From contig NZ_FNQZ01000001.1 in NCBI RefSeq assembly GCF_900107545.1, positions 434,001 to 498,000 on the forward strand: a stretch of DNA of 64,000 nucleotides, read 5' to 3'. Under the pieces are notes generated by a model. It was given only the letters and a program-made list of their open reading frames with translations. It did not search any database and was not told the origin of the DNA. Source of the stretch: Pseudobutyrivibrio sp. ACV-2. Lineage in GTDB: Bacteria; Bacillota; Clostridia; Lachnospirales; Lachnospiraceae. This document shows, piece after piece, positions 9,149-18,301 of this stretch (positions within the stretch are counted from its first letter, which is position 1; each line of letters opens with the position of its first letter). The translations under genes were made by a program, and so were the position numbers.

Positions 9149-10201
9149 CTATGGGAACATTGGTGCAAAATCAAGTCCTGTTTTTTCATCAAGGCCAAAT
9201 ATAATATTCATGTTCTGAACCGCCTGTCCTGCGGCACCCTTAACCAAATTATCAAGAGCTCCCATCATAACGATTCTTCCGGTTCTTTCATCAATCTTGC
9301 AGCTAACATCCACAAAATTGCTTCCTTCAACCCACTTTGTTTCAGGGCACTCTCCATATTCTAAAACTCTTACAAAGAATTCATCGTCGTACATGTCATG
9401 ATATGCTTTCATCACCTCTTCTTTAGTTGGAAGCTTACCATCTTTTTTTACAAGAGTTGCATATTCTGTAACTAAAATACCGCGATTCATTGGCACAAGA
9501 TGTGGAGTGAAATTAATCATTATCTCCTGGCCACAAGCATATCCAAGCTGCTCTTCAATCTCAGGTGTATGACGATGGGATGTAACACCATAGGCTTTAA
9601 TGCTCTCATTTACTTCGCAATATAGGTTAGGCAGCTTTGCTCCACGGCCTGCTCCTGATGTGCCCGATTTTGCATCTACTATAAGTGTAGTTGGATCAAT
9701 GAAACCAGCCTTTACTAACGGATATGCTGTAAGAATTGAACAGGTTGTATAGCAACCAGGATTTGCAATAAGTCTTGCCCCCACTTCCTTGTCTCTATTT
9801 ATTTCACACAGACCATAAACTGCTTCTTCTATGAATTGTGGACTCTTATGCTCTATTCCATACCACTTCTCATAGGTTGCAACATCTTTTATTCTGTAGT
9901 CAGCTGATAAATCGATAACCTTACAATTATTTAGAATTTCTTCTGTAAGTACTCCTGCCAAATACCCCTGAGGTGTGGCTGTGAAAATCACATCTACCTG
10001 CTTAGAAAGCTCTAGTATGTTGTCATCAAGACATTTTTCTTCCACCAGTGTAAACATGTTCTTATATATAGAAGCAAATCTTTCATCCACATAGGATCTG
10101 GATCCATACCAAACAATTTCAGCTTCTGGATGACTATAAAGAAGTCTAACAATCTCTGCTCCGGCGTAGCCTGTAGCTCCAATAATTCCAACTTTTACCA
10201 T
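9149..10201 (-). CDS. argC: N-acetyl-gamma-glutamyl-phosphate reductase
   Basis: NADPH-dependent reductase for the third step of arginine synthesis; 350 residues from the ATG at 10201. That start is preceded by AAAGGAGTGAG and opens directly into the nucleotide-binding motif VGIIGATGYAGAEIV. The open frame extends upstream to 10327, but the extra 42 residues cross the promoter and an operator and are not expected to be translated. The catalytic cysteine is Cys150 in IANPGCYTTC, and HRHTPEIEEQL provides the conserved histidines. It is transcribed divergently from argG. Confidence 0.96.
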   Translation of the reverse strand: MVKVGIIGATGYAGAEIVRLLYSHPEAEIVWYGSRSYVDERFASIYKNMFTLVEEKCLDDNILELSKQVDVIFTATPQGYLAGVLTEEILNNCKVIDLSADYRIKDVATYEKWYGIEHKSPQFIEEAVYGLCEINRDKEVGARLIANPGCYTTCSILTAYPLVKAGFIDPTTLIVDAKSGTSGAGRGAKLPNLYCEVNESIKAYGVTSHRHTPEIEEQLGYACGQEIMINFTPHLVPMNRGILVTEYATLVKKDGKLPTKEEVMKAYHDMYDDEFFVRVLEYGECPETKWVEGSNFVDVSCKIDERTGRIVMMGALDNLVKGAAGQAVQNMNIIFGLDEKTGLDFAPMFP

Positions 10202-10233
10202 ATTTGTCTCACTCCTTTTGTATGAATAGCCTA

Positions 10234-10262
10234 ATTGTAGTACTTCACTTTTATAAAGTAAA
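10234..10262 (-). promoter_or_regulatory. Promoter for argC
   Basis: Minus strand: -35 TTTACT (10257-10262), 17-base spacer, -10 TACAAT (10234-10239). It lies between the argC ribosome site and the first ArgR-type box. Confidence 0.5.
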
Positions 10263-10290
10263 GTGTTACAGCGAAATTTTATAAATAAAT

Positions 10291-10328
10291 CTTGCATAAA
10301 TATACACGTACAAGCATAATATTTCAAG
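10291..10328. promoter_or_regulatory. Tandem ArgR-type operators (ARG boxes)
   Basis: Two 18-base sites lie 2 bases apart between divergent argC and argG. The first, CTTGCATAAATATACACG (10291-10308), fits the palindromic core TGNATWWWWATNCA at every defined position. The second, CAAGCATAATATTTCAAG (10311-10328), has two mismatches in the core. ArgR/AhrC hexamers bind pairs of such boxes when arginine is present, and argR is encoded at 33049-33504. Confidence 0.7.
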
Positions 10329-10363
10329 TGTAATTTTCACAATATTCATATTTATTCCTATTT

Positions 10364-10381
10364 TATGCATATTTTTACACT
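10364..10381. promoter_or_regulatory. Third ArgR-type operator, overlapping a likely argG promoter
   Basis: TATGCATATTTTTACACT has one mismatch to the TGNATWWWWATNCA core. It overlaps a plausible plus-strand -35 (TTTACA, 10374-10379) with a weak -10 (TAATGT, 10396-10401), so binding here would block argG transcription directly. Confidence 0.55.
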
Positions 10382-10463
10382 TGTATTTTGTGATTTAATG
10401 TAGTAAAGTATTTTCAAATCAAAAAAGCAAATTTTAAATTTTCAATAAAAAGGAGATATTACT

Positions 10464-11687
10464 ATGGCACAAGAAAAAGTTGTTCTTGCATACTCAGGTG
10501 GTCTCGACACCACTGCAATCATTCCTTGGTTAAAGGAAAATTATGGATATGAAGTTATCTGCTGCTGTATCGACTGCGGACAGGGCGAAGAATTAGATGG
10601 GCTTTCAGAAAGAGCAAAAGCTTCTGGTGCAGCAAAGCTTTATATAGAAGATATCGTTGATGATTTTTGTGATAACTATATTGTTCCATGCGTACAGGCA
10701 GGGGCTATTTACGAAAACAAATACCTTCTTGGTACTGCTATGGCTCGTCCAGGTATCGCAAAGAAGCTTGTAGAAATTGCTAGAAAAGAAGGCGCTGTTG
10801 CCATCTGCCACGGTGCTACAGGAAAGGGTAACGATCAGATTCGTTTCGAGCTTGGTATCAAGGCTTTAGCCCCAGATATCAAGGTTATCGCTCCATGGAG
10901 AAATGATAAATGGAAGCTTCAGTCTCGTCAGGATGAAATCGATTATTGTAAGGCTCACGGCATTGACCTTCCATTCTCTACAGATCAGTCTTACAGCCGT
11001 GACAGAAACCTTTGGCACATCAGCCATGAAGGTCTTGAGCTTGAAGATCCATCACAGGAGCCAAACTATGAGCACCTTTTAATGCTTACTACTCCACCTG
11101 AAAAAGCTCCAGAGAAGCCTGAATATGTAACCATGACATTTGAAAAGGGTGTTCCTACATCTGTAAATGGCAAGAACATGAAGGTTTCTGAAATCATCAA
11201 AGAATTAAATGAGATTGGTGGCAGAAACGGAATCGGTATTATAGATATCGTCGAGAACCGTGTAGTTGGTATGAAATCACGTGGCGTTTATGAAACTCCA
11301 GGTGGAACCATCCTTATGGAAGCACACGCACAGCTTGAGGAACTTTGCCTCGACCGCGCGACAATGGAAATGAAAAAAGAAATGGGTAACAAGCTTGCAC
11401 AGGTTTGCTACGAAGGAAAATGGTTTACACCACTCTGCGATGCTATCCAGGCATTCGTAAAGTCTACACAGGAATATGTTACAGGTGAAGTTAAGTTCAA
11501 GCTCTACAAAGGAAACATCATTAAAGCCGGAACAACTTCTCCATACTCACTCTACTCTGAGTCACTTGCATCATTCACAACTGGCGATTTGTATGACCAC
11601 CATGATGCAGAAGGATTCATCACACTTTGGGGACTTCCACTAAAGGTTCGTGCAATGAAACTTCAGGAGAATCAGAATAAGAAATAA
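10464..11687 (+). CDS. argG: Argininosuccinate synthase
   Basis: Joins citrulline and aspartate using ATP to make argininosuccinate. It has 407 residues, the normal length. The ATP-binding P-loop-like motif is AYSGGLDTT near the N-terminus, with the family stretches GATGKGNDQIRFE and SYSRDRNLWHISHEGLELEDP. A good ribosome site, AAGGAGA, lies ahead of the ATG. It is the only arg gene here on the plus strand, is monocistronic, and ends at a strong terminator. Three ArgR-type boxes lie in its upstream region. Confidence 0.97.
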   Translation: MAQEKVVLAYSGGLDTTAIIPWLKENYGYEVICCCIDCGQGEELDGLSERAKASGAAKLYIEDIVDDFCDNYIVPCVQAGAIYENKYLLGTAMARPGIAKKLVEIARKEGAVAICHGATGKGNDQIRFELGIKALAPDIKVIAPWRNDKWKLQSRQDEIDYCKAHGIDLPFSTDQSYSRDRNLWHISHEGLELEDPSQEPNYEHLLMLTTPPEKAPEKPEYVTMTFEKGVPTSVNGKNMKVSEIIKELNEIGGRNGIGIIDIVENRVVGMKSRGVYETPGGTILMEAHAQLEELCLDRATMEMKKEMGNKLAQVCYEGKWFTPLCDAIQAFVKSTQEYVTGEVKFKLYKGNIIKAGTTSPYSLYSESLASFTTGDLYDHHDAEGFITLWGLPLKVRAMKLQENQNKK

Positions 11688-11703
11688 AACATCTTAACAA
11701 TCA

Positions 11704-11734
11704 AGGGTTCATGAGAAATTTCATGAACCCTATT
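11704..11734 (+). terminator. argG terminator
   Basis: Inverted repeat with arms AGGGTTCATGA and TCATGAACCCT just after the argG stop, followed by a T-rich stretch. Confidence 0.75.
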
Positions 11735-11756
11735 TGTTTACAATAAACAATCTAAA

Positions 11757-11795
11757 ATGAGCCCTTGGCGAAAGCCAAGAGCTCATTTTTTAACT
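11757..11795. terminator. Bidirectional terminator between argG and the GGGtGRT gene
   Basis: Stem ATGAGC-CTTGGC / GCCAAG-GCTCAT with a GAAA loop and T-runs on both strands. It can end argG read-through and the convergent GGGtGRT transcript. Confidence 0.75.
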
Positions 11796-11813
11796 ATATT
11801 CCTAATACAATGA

Positions 11814-12824
11814 TTAGAACTTACCAGCTGTAGCAGCTTCCTCAACTGAAACTGCAACTGCAACAGTAGCACCTACCATTGGGTTGTTACCCATACCGAT
11901 AAGACCCATCATCTCAACGTGTGCAGGAACTGAAGATGAACCAGCGAACTGAGCATCTGAGTGCATACGTCCAAGAGTATCTGTCATACCGTATGAAGCA
12001 GGACCTGCTGCCATGTTATCTGGGTGAAGTGTACGTCCTGTACCACCACCAGAAGCAACTGAGAAGTACTTCTTACCAAGGTCGATGCATTCCTTCTTGT
12101 ATGTACCAGCTACTGGATGCTGGAAACGAGTTGGGTTTGTAGAGTTACCTGTGATAGAAACACCAACGTTCTCATGGTGCATGATAGCAACACCTTCCTG
12201 AACGTCATCAGCGCCGTAGCACTTAACTGTTGCACGAAGACCATTTGAGTAAGCCTTCTCAGATACGATGTTAAGCTTAGCTTCCTTGTAATCGTACTTT
12301 GTCTCAACGAATGTGAAACCGTTGATACGTGAGATAATCTGTGCAGCGTCCTTTCCAAGACCGTTAAGGATAACACGAAGTGGCTTCTGGCGAACCTTGT
12401 TAGCCTTCTCAGCGATACCGATAGCACCCTCAGCAGCAGCGAATGACTCGTGACCTGCGAGGAAGCAGAAGCACTCTGTCTCCTCCTCAAGGAGCATCTT
12501 ACCAAGGTTACCATGGCCAAGACCTACCTTACGGTGATCAGCAACTGAACCTGGGATACAGAAAGCCTGAAGGCCCTCTCCGATTGCTGCAGCTGCATCA
12601 GCAGCCTTGCGGCAGTTTTTCTTGATAGCGATTGCAGCGCCTACAGTGTAAGCCCAGCAAGCGTTCTCGAAGCAGATAGGCTGAATCTTCTTTACCTGCT
12701 CGTATACATCAAGACCAGCGTCCTTTGTAATCTTCTCAGCTTCTTCGATAGAGCTGATACCATACTGATTAAGAACAGCATTGATCTGATCAATTCTTCT
12801 CTCATATGATTCAAATAAAGACAT
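11814..12824 (-). CDS. GGGtGRT protein (function unknown)
   Basis: Member of the GGGtGRT family, named for a motif seen here at residues 259-265 (GGGTGRT). It has 336 residues and no signal peptide or membrane segment, so it is cytoplasmic. Eight cysteines (51, 56, 71, 89, 118, 120, 202, 246) and conserved glycine-rich segments (GLGHGNLGKM, NGLGKDAAQII, GLIGMGNNPMVGA) suggest a metal- or nucleotide-linked role, but no enzyme activity can be assigned from the sequence. It starts 21 bases after a NifU-like scaffold gene and is plainly co-transcribed with it. Codon choice is strongly biased (for example AAG, CGT, GGT/GGA and ATC/GTT types), which suggests high expression. Confidence 0.88.
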   Translation of the reverse strand: MSLFESYERRIDQINAVLNQYGISSIEEAEKITKDAGLDVYEQVKKIQPICFENACWAYTVGAAIAIKKNCRKAADAAAAIGEGLQAFCIPGSVADHRKVGLGHGNLGKMLLEEETECFCFLAGHESFAAAEGAIGIAEKANKVRQKPLRVILNGLGKDAAQIISRINGFTFVETKYDYKEAKLNIVSEKAYSNGLRATVKCYGADDVQEGVAIMHHENVGVSITGNSTNPTRFQHPVAGTYKKECIDLGKKYFSVASGGGTGRTLHPDNMAAGPASYGMTDTLGRMHSDAQFAGSSSVPAHVEMMGLIGMGNNPMVGATVAVAVSVEEAATAGKF

Positions 12825-12845
12825 TATTGTTTCTCCTTTCTATAA

Positions 12846-13538
12846 TTATTCCTGACGTGGATCGATAATCTTAACAGCATCGTCAACACGACCGTACTGG
12901 CCCTTTGCCTTCTCCCATGCTGTATTAGGATCATCACCCTTCTTGATGAAGTCTGTCATCTTTCCAAGAGAAACAAACTGGTAACCGATAACTTCGTTAT
13001 CAGCGTCAAGAGCGATACCTGTTACATAGCCTTCAGCCATTTCAAGGTAACGAACACCCTTTTCCTTTGTTGCGTACATTGTACCAACCTGTGAACGAAG
13101 ACCCTTTCCAAGATCCTCAAGACCAGCACCAACTGCAAGTCCGTCATCAGAGAATGCAGACTGTGTACGTCCGTAAACGATCTGAAGGAAAAGCTCTCTC
13201 ATAGCTGTGTTGATAGCGTCACAAACAAGGTCTGTATTAAGAGCCTCAAGGATTGTCTTTCCCTGAAGAATCTCTGCAGCCATAGCTGCTGAATGTGTCA
13301 TACCTGAGCAACCAATTGTCTCAACAAGAGCTTCCTCAATAACACCATTCTTAACATTTAAAGATAATTTGCAGGCACCCTGCTGTGGAGCACACCAGCC
13401 AACACCGTGTGTGAAACCGCTAATATCAGAAATCTGCTTAGCGTGTACCCATTTTCCCTCCTCAGGGATAGGAGCTGGTTCATGCTTTGCGCCCTTTGCT
13501 ACAGGACACATGTTTTCTACTTCTTTTGTGTAAATCAT
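12846..13538 (-). CDS. NifU-like iron-sulfur cluster assembly scaffold, paired with GGGtGRT
   Basis: Resembles the NifU/IscU N-terminal fold but is longer (230 residues against about 145 for the nifU at 57095) and divergent. Candidate cluster-binding cysteines are Cys49/Cys56 in GWCAPQQGACK, Cys77 in IGCSGMTHSAAMAAEI and Cys106 in LVCDAINTAMREL; a further Cys11 sits in MCPVAKG. The order mirrors the three-cysteine layout of the standard scaffold. The C-terminal part (about 150-230) is an extension without an obvious motif. The start is fixed by AAAGGAG 8 bases upstream. The gene lies directly ahead of the GGGtGRT gene, so the two likely act as a unit. Confidence 0.8.
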   Translation of the reverse strand: MIYTKEVENMCPVAKGAKHEPAPIPEEGKWVHAKQISDISGFTHGVGWCAPQQGACKLSLNVKNGVIEEALVETIGCSGMTHSAAMAAEILQGKTILEALNTDLVCDAINTAMRELFLQIVYGRTQSAFSDDGLAVGAGLEDLGKGLRSQVGTMYATKEKGVRYLEMAEGYVTGIALDADNEVIGYQFVSLGKMTDFIKKGDDPNTAWEKAKGQYGRVDDAVKIIDPRQE

Positions 13539-13709
13539 TGTAGAACTCCTTTCTTCGTTCGATTAATGACCATTAAAATGTAATTGCTACTTACATTAAT
13601 GACATAATTGGAATCGCGCTTGTAAACTCAAGCACGCTATCGATAATATTTTCTCACTTTCCACTAATTTAGTAAAGTGTTTTTTAGTTAAATTTTTGAC
13701 AATATTATC

Positions 13710-14378
13710 CTACTGTTTCTTTACAATATTATCCTGACTTTTAAAGATGCTGTCAGCCTCAACCACACCTCTAACTGGAGAAAGTGGATAAATATTTGAA
13801 CGAGGGCAAACTACTGTACCAGGATTAAGAACTGAATTACAGCCTACCTCCACATTGTCCCCCAACATAGCGCCGAACTTCTTAAGTCCTGTTTCAATTT
13901 TTTCTCCATCACGTGATTTAACAACAACAAGAGTCTTATCACTCTTTACATTTGATGTGATCGAGCCTGCGCCCATATGAGATTTATAGCCCAGCACTGA
14001 ATCACCAACATAGTTGTAATGTGGAACCTGAACATTATTAAAGAGGACAACATTTTTAAGCTCAGTTGAATTTCCAACCACGCAGTTTTTGCCAACAATA
14101 GCCGAGCCTCTAACGAATGCACACTGACGAACCTCTGCATCCTCATCAATAATAAGCGGACCATTTAAATATGCGCTATCAAAAACCTTTGCTGATTTAG
14201 CAACCCATACATCCTCTCCTCTTTGTTCGAACTTTTCAGGATCAAGTGTTGGACCAAGTTTTCTAATGAAGTCCGAAATCTCTGGTAATACTTCCCAAGG
14301 ATATTCCTTGCCTTCAAATAAGTCCTTAGCAATTGTTTCATCTAAATTATACATTGATTTAATTTTTGCCTGTTCCAT
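13710..14378 (-). CDS. Left-handed beta-helix protein, GlmU-like (sugar-nucleotide/acyltransferase type)
   Basis: A 222-residue protein with hexapeptide-repeat character from about residue 55 to 195 (repeats such as VWVAKSAKV, LIIDEDAEV, SAIVGKNCVV, GAMLGDNVEV and PGTVVCPRS), typical of left-handed beta-helix acyltransferases and of the C-terminal half of GlmU-type proteins. An N-terminal alpha-helical segment precedes the helix. There is no pyrophosphorylase domain. The substrate is not evident; UDP-GlcNAc-related acetyl transfer or a structural role are both possible. It is on the same strand as topB, starting 22 bases after it. Confidence 0.7.
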   Translation of the reverse strand: MEQAKIKSMYNLDETIAKDLFEGKEYPWEVLPEISDFIRKLGPTLDPEKFEQRGEDVWVAKSAKVFDSAYLNGPLIIDEDAEVRQCAFVRGSAIVGKNCVVGNSTELKNVVLFNNVQVPHYNYVGDSVLGYKSHMGAGSITSNVKSDKTLVVVKSRDGEKIETGLKKFGAMLGDNVEVGCNSVLNPGTVVCPRSNIYPLSPVRGVVEADSIFKSQDNIVKKQ

Positions 14379-14399
14379 TATAATTATGTACTCCTTTAC

Positions 14400-17300
14400 C
14401 TATGCATTGTAATTTTCAAATACAAATTCTGTTCTGCACTGTTCATTCAGCTTTATTCTAGCATCAAAGAATAAACCTTTTTTGCTTAAAAATCCAGAGA
14501 TGACATCTGTCTGTTTCTCATTAATAAGCTTTATAAACTGATCCTCCGGTATGTCAACGCCAGCCACTTTACCCAAATAGAATGGACAGCTATCCTGGTT
14601 ATCCCTTACATTGTTTTTGCATCTATAACCGAAATGATTTTTAAGAATTACCCCACCACATTTTGGACATTTAATTCCTTTCAATTCCTTTTCATTGTCT
14701 TCAAAAACAAATTTGATGCCAGTAACTTTTCCCTCTTCATCCTTACCAAGTGCAAGCTTGGCATCGAACTTGGTTCCTTTTTTTGATTTAAATCCGGAAA
14801 TTGATTCAGTAATCCCATTTGCAAGAAGTGCCTTTACCTGAGCTTCTTTAAGCTTCACACCGGCAATCTGGCCTACATTAAACCTGCAGGAATTATCAGG
14901 ATCATCCTTATTGTAGTTGCTACATCCATAGCCAAATGGTGTAACCACGATTTTGCCACCACACATAGGACAAACTACATCTTTGATTTCTTTAGCTTCC
15001 ACATTGTCAAAGTCAAAAGTAATCTCCTGCTTTCCGGTCTCCTCATTCTTTTTAAGTATAAGGCAGGCATCAAACTTTTTACCTGATTTCCCCTTGAAGC
15101 CTCTGACTGTTTTGGTAGCCCCATTTGTAAGAAGTTCCTTTACATCAGCATCAGTAAGCTTCTTTGAAGCTATCTCGCCTATTACAAAATCACATTTGTT
15201 TTCTTTATCAAAATATTTCTCACAGGCAAATCCAAAATTGGTCTTTACTATTTTCGAGCTGCATTCAGGACAAACTACCTCTGGCAAATAATTAGCTTCG
15301 GCATTCTCGAAATCAAATACCACCTCAGTCCTGTTAGTTTCCGCATTCTTTTTAAAAATTAAAACTGCATCAAACTTTTTACCAGATTTTCCTTTGAAGC
15401 CTCTTAATGTTTCTGTCTTTCCTGTAGTTAGCAGCTGTGTAGCTACCTGTGGAGAAATATTTTTCCCGGCTATTGTCTTACCAATATAAAACTTGCAGGA
15501 ATTTTCATTTGTAGAGCTATAATTCATGCAGCCATATCCTGACATCTTAACAGCTATATCACCACCACAATCAGGGCATTTACAGCCCTCAAGTTTGGTA
15601 GCCTCTATTCCGTCAAAATCAAATGCAATAACTTTTCTGCCATCATCGTTTGTTTTTAGCTTCAGCTTTGCTTCAAATTTCTGATTAGTCTTTGATTTAA
15701 AACCACTTAATACAGGTGTGGTGCCTTCTTTTATAAGTGCCGAAAATTCTTCTAACGAAAGCTTTCTACCAGCGACTTCACCTATCGAAAAATAACATTG
15801 ATTTTCTTCTTGAAAGCGATGCTCACAGGCAAAACCATAGGTGGTGGCGAATATTCTTCCCCCGCAGGCTGGGCAATTGAGTCCGTCAATAAATTCTGTA
15901 GGTGTCTCAGAAAAATCAAAGGAGGTGATAAAATCGCCATCTTCGTTTTTTTCCAATTTAAGAACCGATTTAAAAGGCTTGCCCGATTTACTTTTAAAGC
16001 CTTCGATTAGGTCTGTTTTTCCTTCTGTGACAAGCTTGATAAACTGAGCTTCAGGAATGTCCACTCCAGCCACTTGCCCTAAATTAAATTTACAATTAAC
16101 TTCATCATTGAAGTAGTTAGTACAGCCATAACCAAAGGACGTGGTCGTTAGTTCACCACCGCATTTTGGACATTTAATTCCAAGAGGCTTTCTTGTAGCA
16201 ACACCTTTTGATTCTTTTCCTGTAAACTGATTGATATTGAGTGCGATTGTTTGAGTCAAATCTTTATCAATCATGTTTTTCGTCTCACGACGTATATAAT
16301 CTTCAAGCTCTTTTCGATAGTCAGTAAACTCTACAGAACCATTGATAATACCCTCAAGCCCCTTTTCCCAGTTAGCCGTCTGCTCTGGTTTTAATAATGA
16401 AGGAGTAGTCAAAAGAACTACCTCATATATCATTTCACCAAGCTTTTCAGGAGAAATAACCTGAGTCTTGTTATTTTGATTCAGATAACCGATTCTAACA
16501 AGCTTTTCCAAAATCTCGCCTCGTGTGGCAGATGTACCAATACCTGTGGTCTTTATTTGCTCGCGAAGTGCTTCATCTTCAATGAGTTTTCCAGCATTTT
16601 CCATTGCAAGGATAAGTGAACCAGAAGTGTATCTCTTTGGCGGTGAGGTTTTACCTTCTTTTAAATCGTATCCATTTATAAGAATCTCATCACCAATATT
16701 TGCCTGTTCAACAAACTTTACAAAATCCTCTTTTGAAAAGCTGTCCTCATTTTCTTCTCCATCCTCGCCCTCTGTCTCAGATGAATCTTTAGCCTTTGGA
16801 ATACCTGCTATTTCTAAATATCCAGGTTTAACTAAAAGCTTTGCTCCTGCAAAAAACTTTTCAGCGCCAACCTGAACTGTCACCTTTACATTTTTGTATT
16901 CTGCAGGTGGATAAAAAATAGAAAGGAAACGTCTGACAATCAGCTCATACACCCTTTGACTTAAAGGAGACAGCCTGTCAATTCCATTACACTGCCCTGT
17001 TGGGATGATTGCATAGTGATCTGTAACCTTGCTATCGTCTGTATACGAACTTTTTTCCAAGCCAATATATTTTCTATCTGCCAGTATTTCATGAACGAAC
17101 TTTGAAGTAGGTTCATAGCTCTGTAATCTGTTAAGATTTTTAGATATTTCCTTTGCTACAGCCGTAGTAAGAACTCTGGCATCAGTACGTGGATAGGTAG
17201 TATATTTTTTTTCGTACAACTCCTGAATGATATCCAGTGTCTGAGCTGGAGAAATCTTAAATCGTTTAGAGCATTCTGACTGCAACTCAGCCAGGTTAAA

Positions 17301-18203
17301 TAGTAAAGGAGCCTTTTTCTTTGAAATTCCTGCTTCCTTATCTGAAATCCTGGTCGGTATATTAGTTAATTCTTCAATTAATTTTTCTGCACTAGTCTTT
17401 TCTTTAAAACCATTTCCCTTATCACCATATAAAAGTGGCGACTCATAGTATTTAGATGTGGCAACCGCTTTCCACTCGGCAGGAAAATTAACTTCTGAGA
17501 ACTTACCAATTACTTTAAAGAAAGGATCTTCATTAAAGTTTCTGATTTCCCTTTCTCTCTCAACAACCATTCCAAGGACACAGGTCATAACACGACCAAT
17601 GGCGATAGCCGAATATCCGGAGGTTGCTGCAGCATCATTTATAAGTCTTCCATATTTAACTGACAAGGCTCTGGAGAAATTAATACCCAGGCTGTAATCT
17701 TCGATGGTACGCATAATTCCAGATGCTCCAAGCTTCGCGTACTCACTCATTGGCTTTGCTTCTCTAATACCACGCATTATTTCATCGTCAGTCTGAGAAT
17801 CTATCCATACACGTAGTTCTGTCATACCCGGACGAACACCGCCATACATTCTGATATTTTCTTCTATGGTCTGTCCTTCTTTTCCCGAGTCACCTGCCCA
17901 ATATACAGTATCGATATCCTCCCTGTGAAGAAGTCCATTTACGACCTTGTATTGGTCTGCTGAGGATTGAACAACACCATATTTATATTCCTTAGGAAGA
18001 AATGGCAAATCCTCAAGATTCCACTTCTTGTATTTGATGTCATATTCCTCTGGATAAACCATCTGTACCAGATGACCATAACACCAGCTCACGACATATT
18101 CATTATTTTCAATATAACCATTTTGATTGCCGCTGACCTTTAGCACTCTTGCGAAATCTCTGGCAACAGATGGTTTCTCAGTAATAATGAGTTTCTTTCC
18201 CAA
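14400..18203 (-). CDS. topB: Type IA DNA topoisomerase III with six C-terminal zinc-ribbon repeats
   Basis: Relaxes and decatenates DNA by single-strand passage. The Toprim domain opens with KKLIITEKPSVARDFARVL and has the metal motif GDSGKEGQ near residue 104, the DxG form seen in Firmicutes TopB rather than DxD. The catalytic tyrosine is Tyr337 in YTTYPRTDAR. At 1267 residues it is far longer than usual TopB (about 650-750). From about residue 675 the extra length consists of six tandem units of 95-100 residues. Each starts with a CPxC pair, then FGYGC or similar and a further Cys, then a GFKSKxGxKF segment. These match the topoisomerase C-terminal repeat type and probably bind zinc and DNA. 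Confidence 0.9.
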   Translation of the reverse strand: MGKKLIITEKPSVARDFARVLKVSGNQNGYIENNEYVVSWCYGHLVQMVYPEEYDIKYKKWNLEDLPFLPKEYKYGVVQSSADQYKVVNGLLHREDIDTVYWAGDSGKEGQTIEENIRMYGGVRPGMTELRVWIDSQTDDEIMRGIREAKPMSEYAKLGASGIMRTIEDYSLGINFSRALSVKYGRLINDAAATSGYSAIAIGRVMTCVLGMVVEREREIRNFNEDPFFKVIGKFSEVNFPAEWKAVATSKYYESPLLYGDKGNGFKEKTSAEKLIEELTNIPTRISDKEAGISKKKAPLLFNLAELQSECSKRFKISPAQTLDIIQELYEKKYTTYPRTDARVLTTAVAKEISKNLNRLQSYEPTSKFVHEILADRKYIGLEKSSYTDDSKVTDHYAIIPTGQCNGIDRLSPLSQRVYELIVRRFLSIFYPPAEYKNVKVTVQVGAEKFFAGAKLLVKPGYLEIAGIPKAKDSSETEGEDGEENEDSFSKEDFVKFVEQANIGDEILINGYDLKEGKTSPPKRYTSGSLILAMENAGKLIEDEALREQIKTTGIGTSATRGEILEKLVRIGYLNQNNKTQVISPEKLGEMIYEVVLLTTPSLLKPEQTANWEKGLEGIINGSVEFTDYRKELEDYIRRETKNMIDKDLTQTIALNINQFTGKESKGVATRKPLGIKCPKCGGELTTTSFGYGCTNYFNDEVNCKFNLGQVAGVDIPEAQFIKLVTEGKTDLIEGFKSKSGKPFKSVLKLEKNEDGDFITSFDFSETPTEFIDGLNCPACGGRIFATTYGFACEHRFQEENQCYFSIGEVAGRKLSLEEFSALIKEGTTPVLSGFKSKTNQKFEAKLKLKTNDDGRKVIAFDFDGIEATKLEGCKCPDCGGDIAVKMSGYGCMNYSSTNENSCKFYIGKTIAGKNISPQVATQLLTTGKTETLRGFKGKSGKKFDAVLIFKKNAETNRTEVVFDFENAEANYLPEVVCPECSSKIVKTNFGFACEKYFDKENKCDFVIGEIASKKLTDADVKELLTNGATKTVRGFKGKSGKKFDACLILKKNEETGKQEITFDFDNVEAKEIKDVVCPMCGGKIVVTPFGYGCSNYNKDDPDNSCRFNVGQIAGVKLKEAQVKALLANGITESISGFKSKKGTKFDAKLALGKDEEGKVTGIKFVFEDNEKELKGIKCPKCGGVILKNHFGYRCKNNVRDNQDSCPFYLGKVAGVDIPEDQFIKLINEKQTDVISGFLSKKGLFFDARIKLNEQCRTEFVFENYNA

Positions 18204-18260
18204 ATTATAGCTCCCTTTATATTTATTAATTTTAGAATTAATATTCTCATATAATATTGA

Positions 18261-18287
18261 GAGCCCCTCGCTAACTGCAAGGGGCTC
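18261..18287 (-). terminator. Terminator-like hairpin after the DUF234-type ATPase
   Basis: GAGCCCCT / AGGGGCTC stem in the 98-base gap between the ATPase gene and topB. The downstream T-tract on the minus strand is poor (TCAATATTAT), so efficiency is uncertain. Confidence 0.5.
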
Positions 18288-18301
18288 CTAGTATTATAAC
18301 T

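Noticed and set aside
10202-10327. N-terminal extension of argC by 42 residues
   Set aside because: The extra frame crosses the promoter and an ArgR-type box, and the ATG at 10201 has a strong ribosome site and matches the family N-terminus.
16010-18203. Toprim motif of topoisomerase III reads DSG instead of DPD, suggesting an inactive enzyme
   Set aside because: Firmicutes TopB proteins such as that of B. subtilis carry the DxG form, and the catalytic tyrosine is intact.
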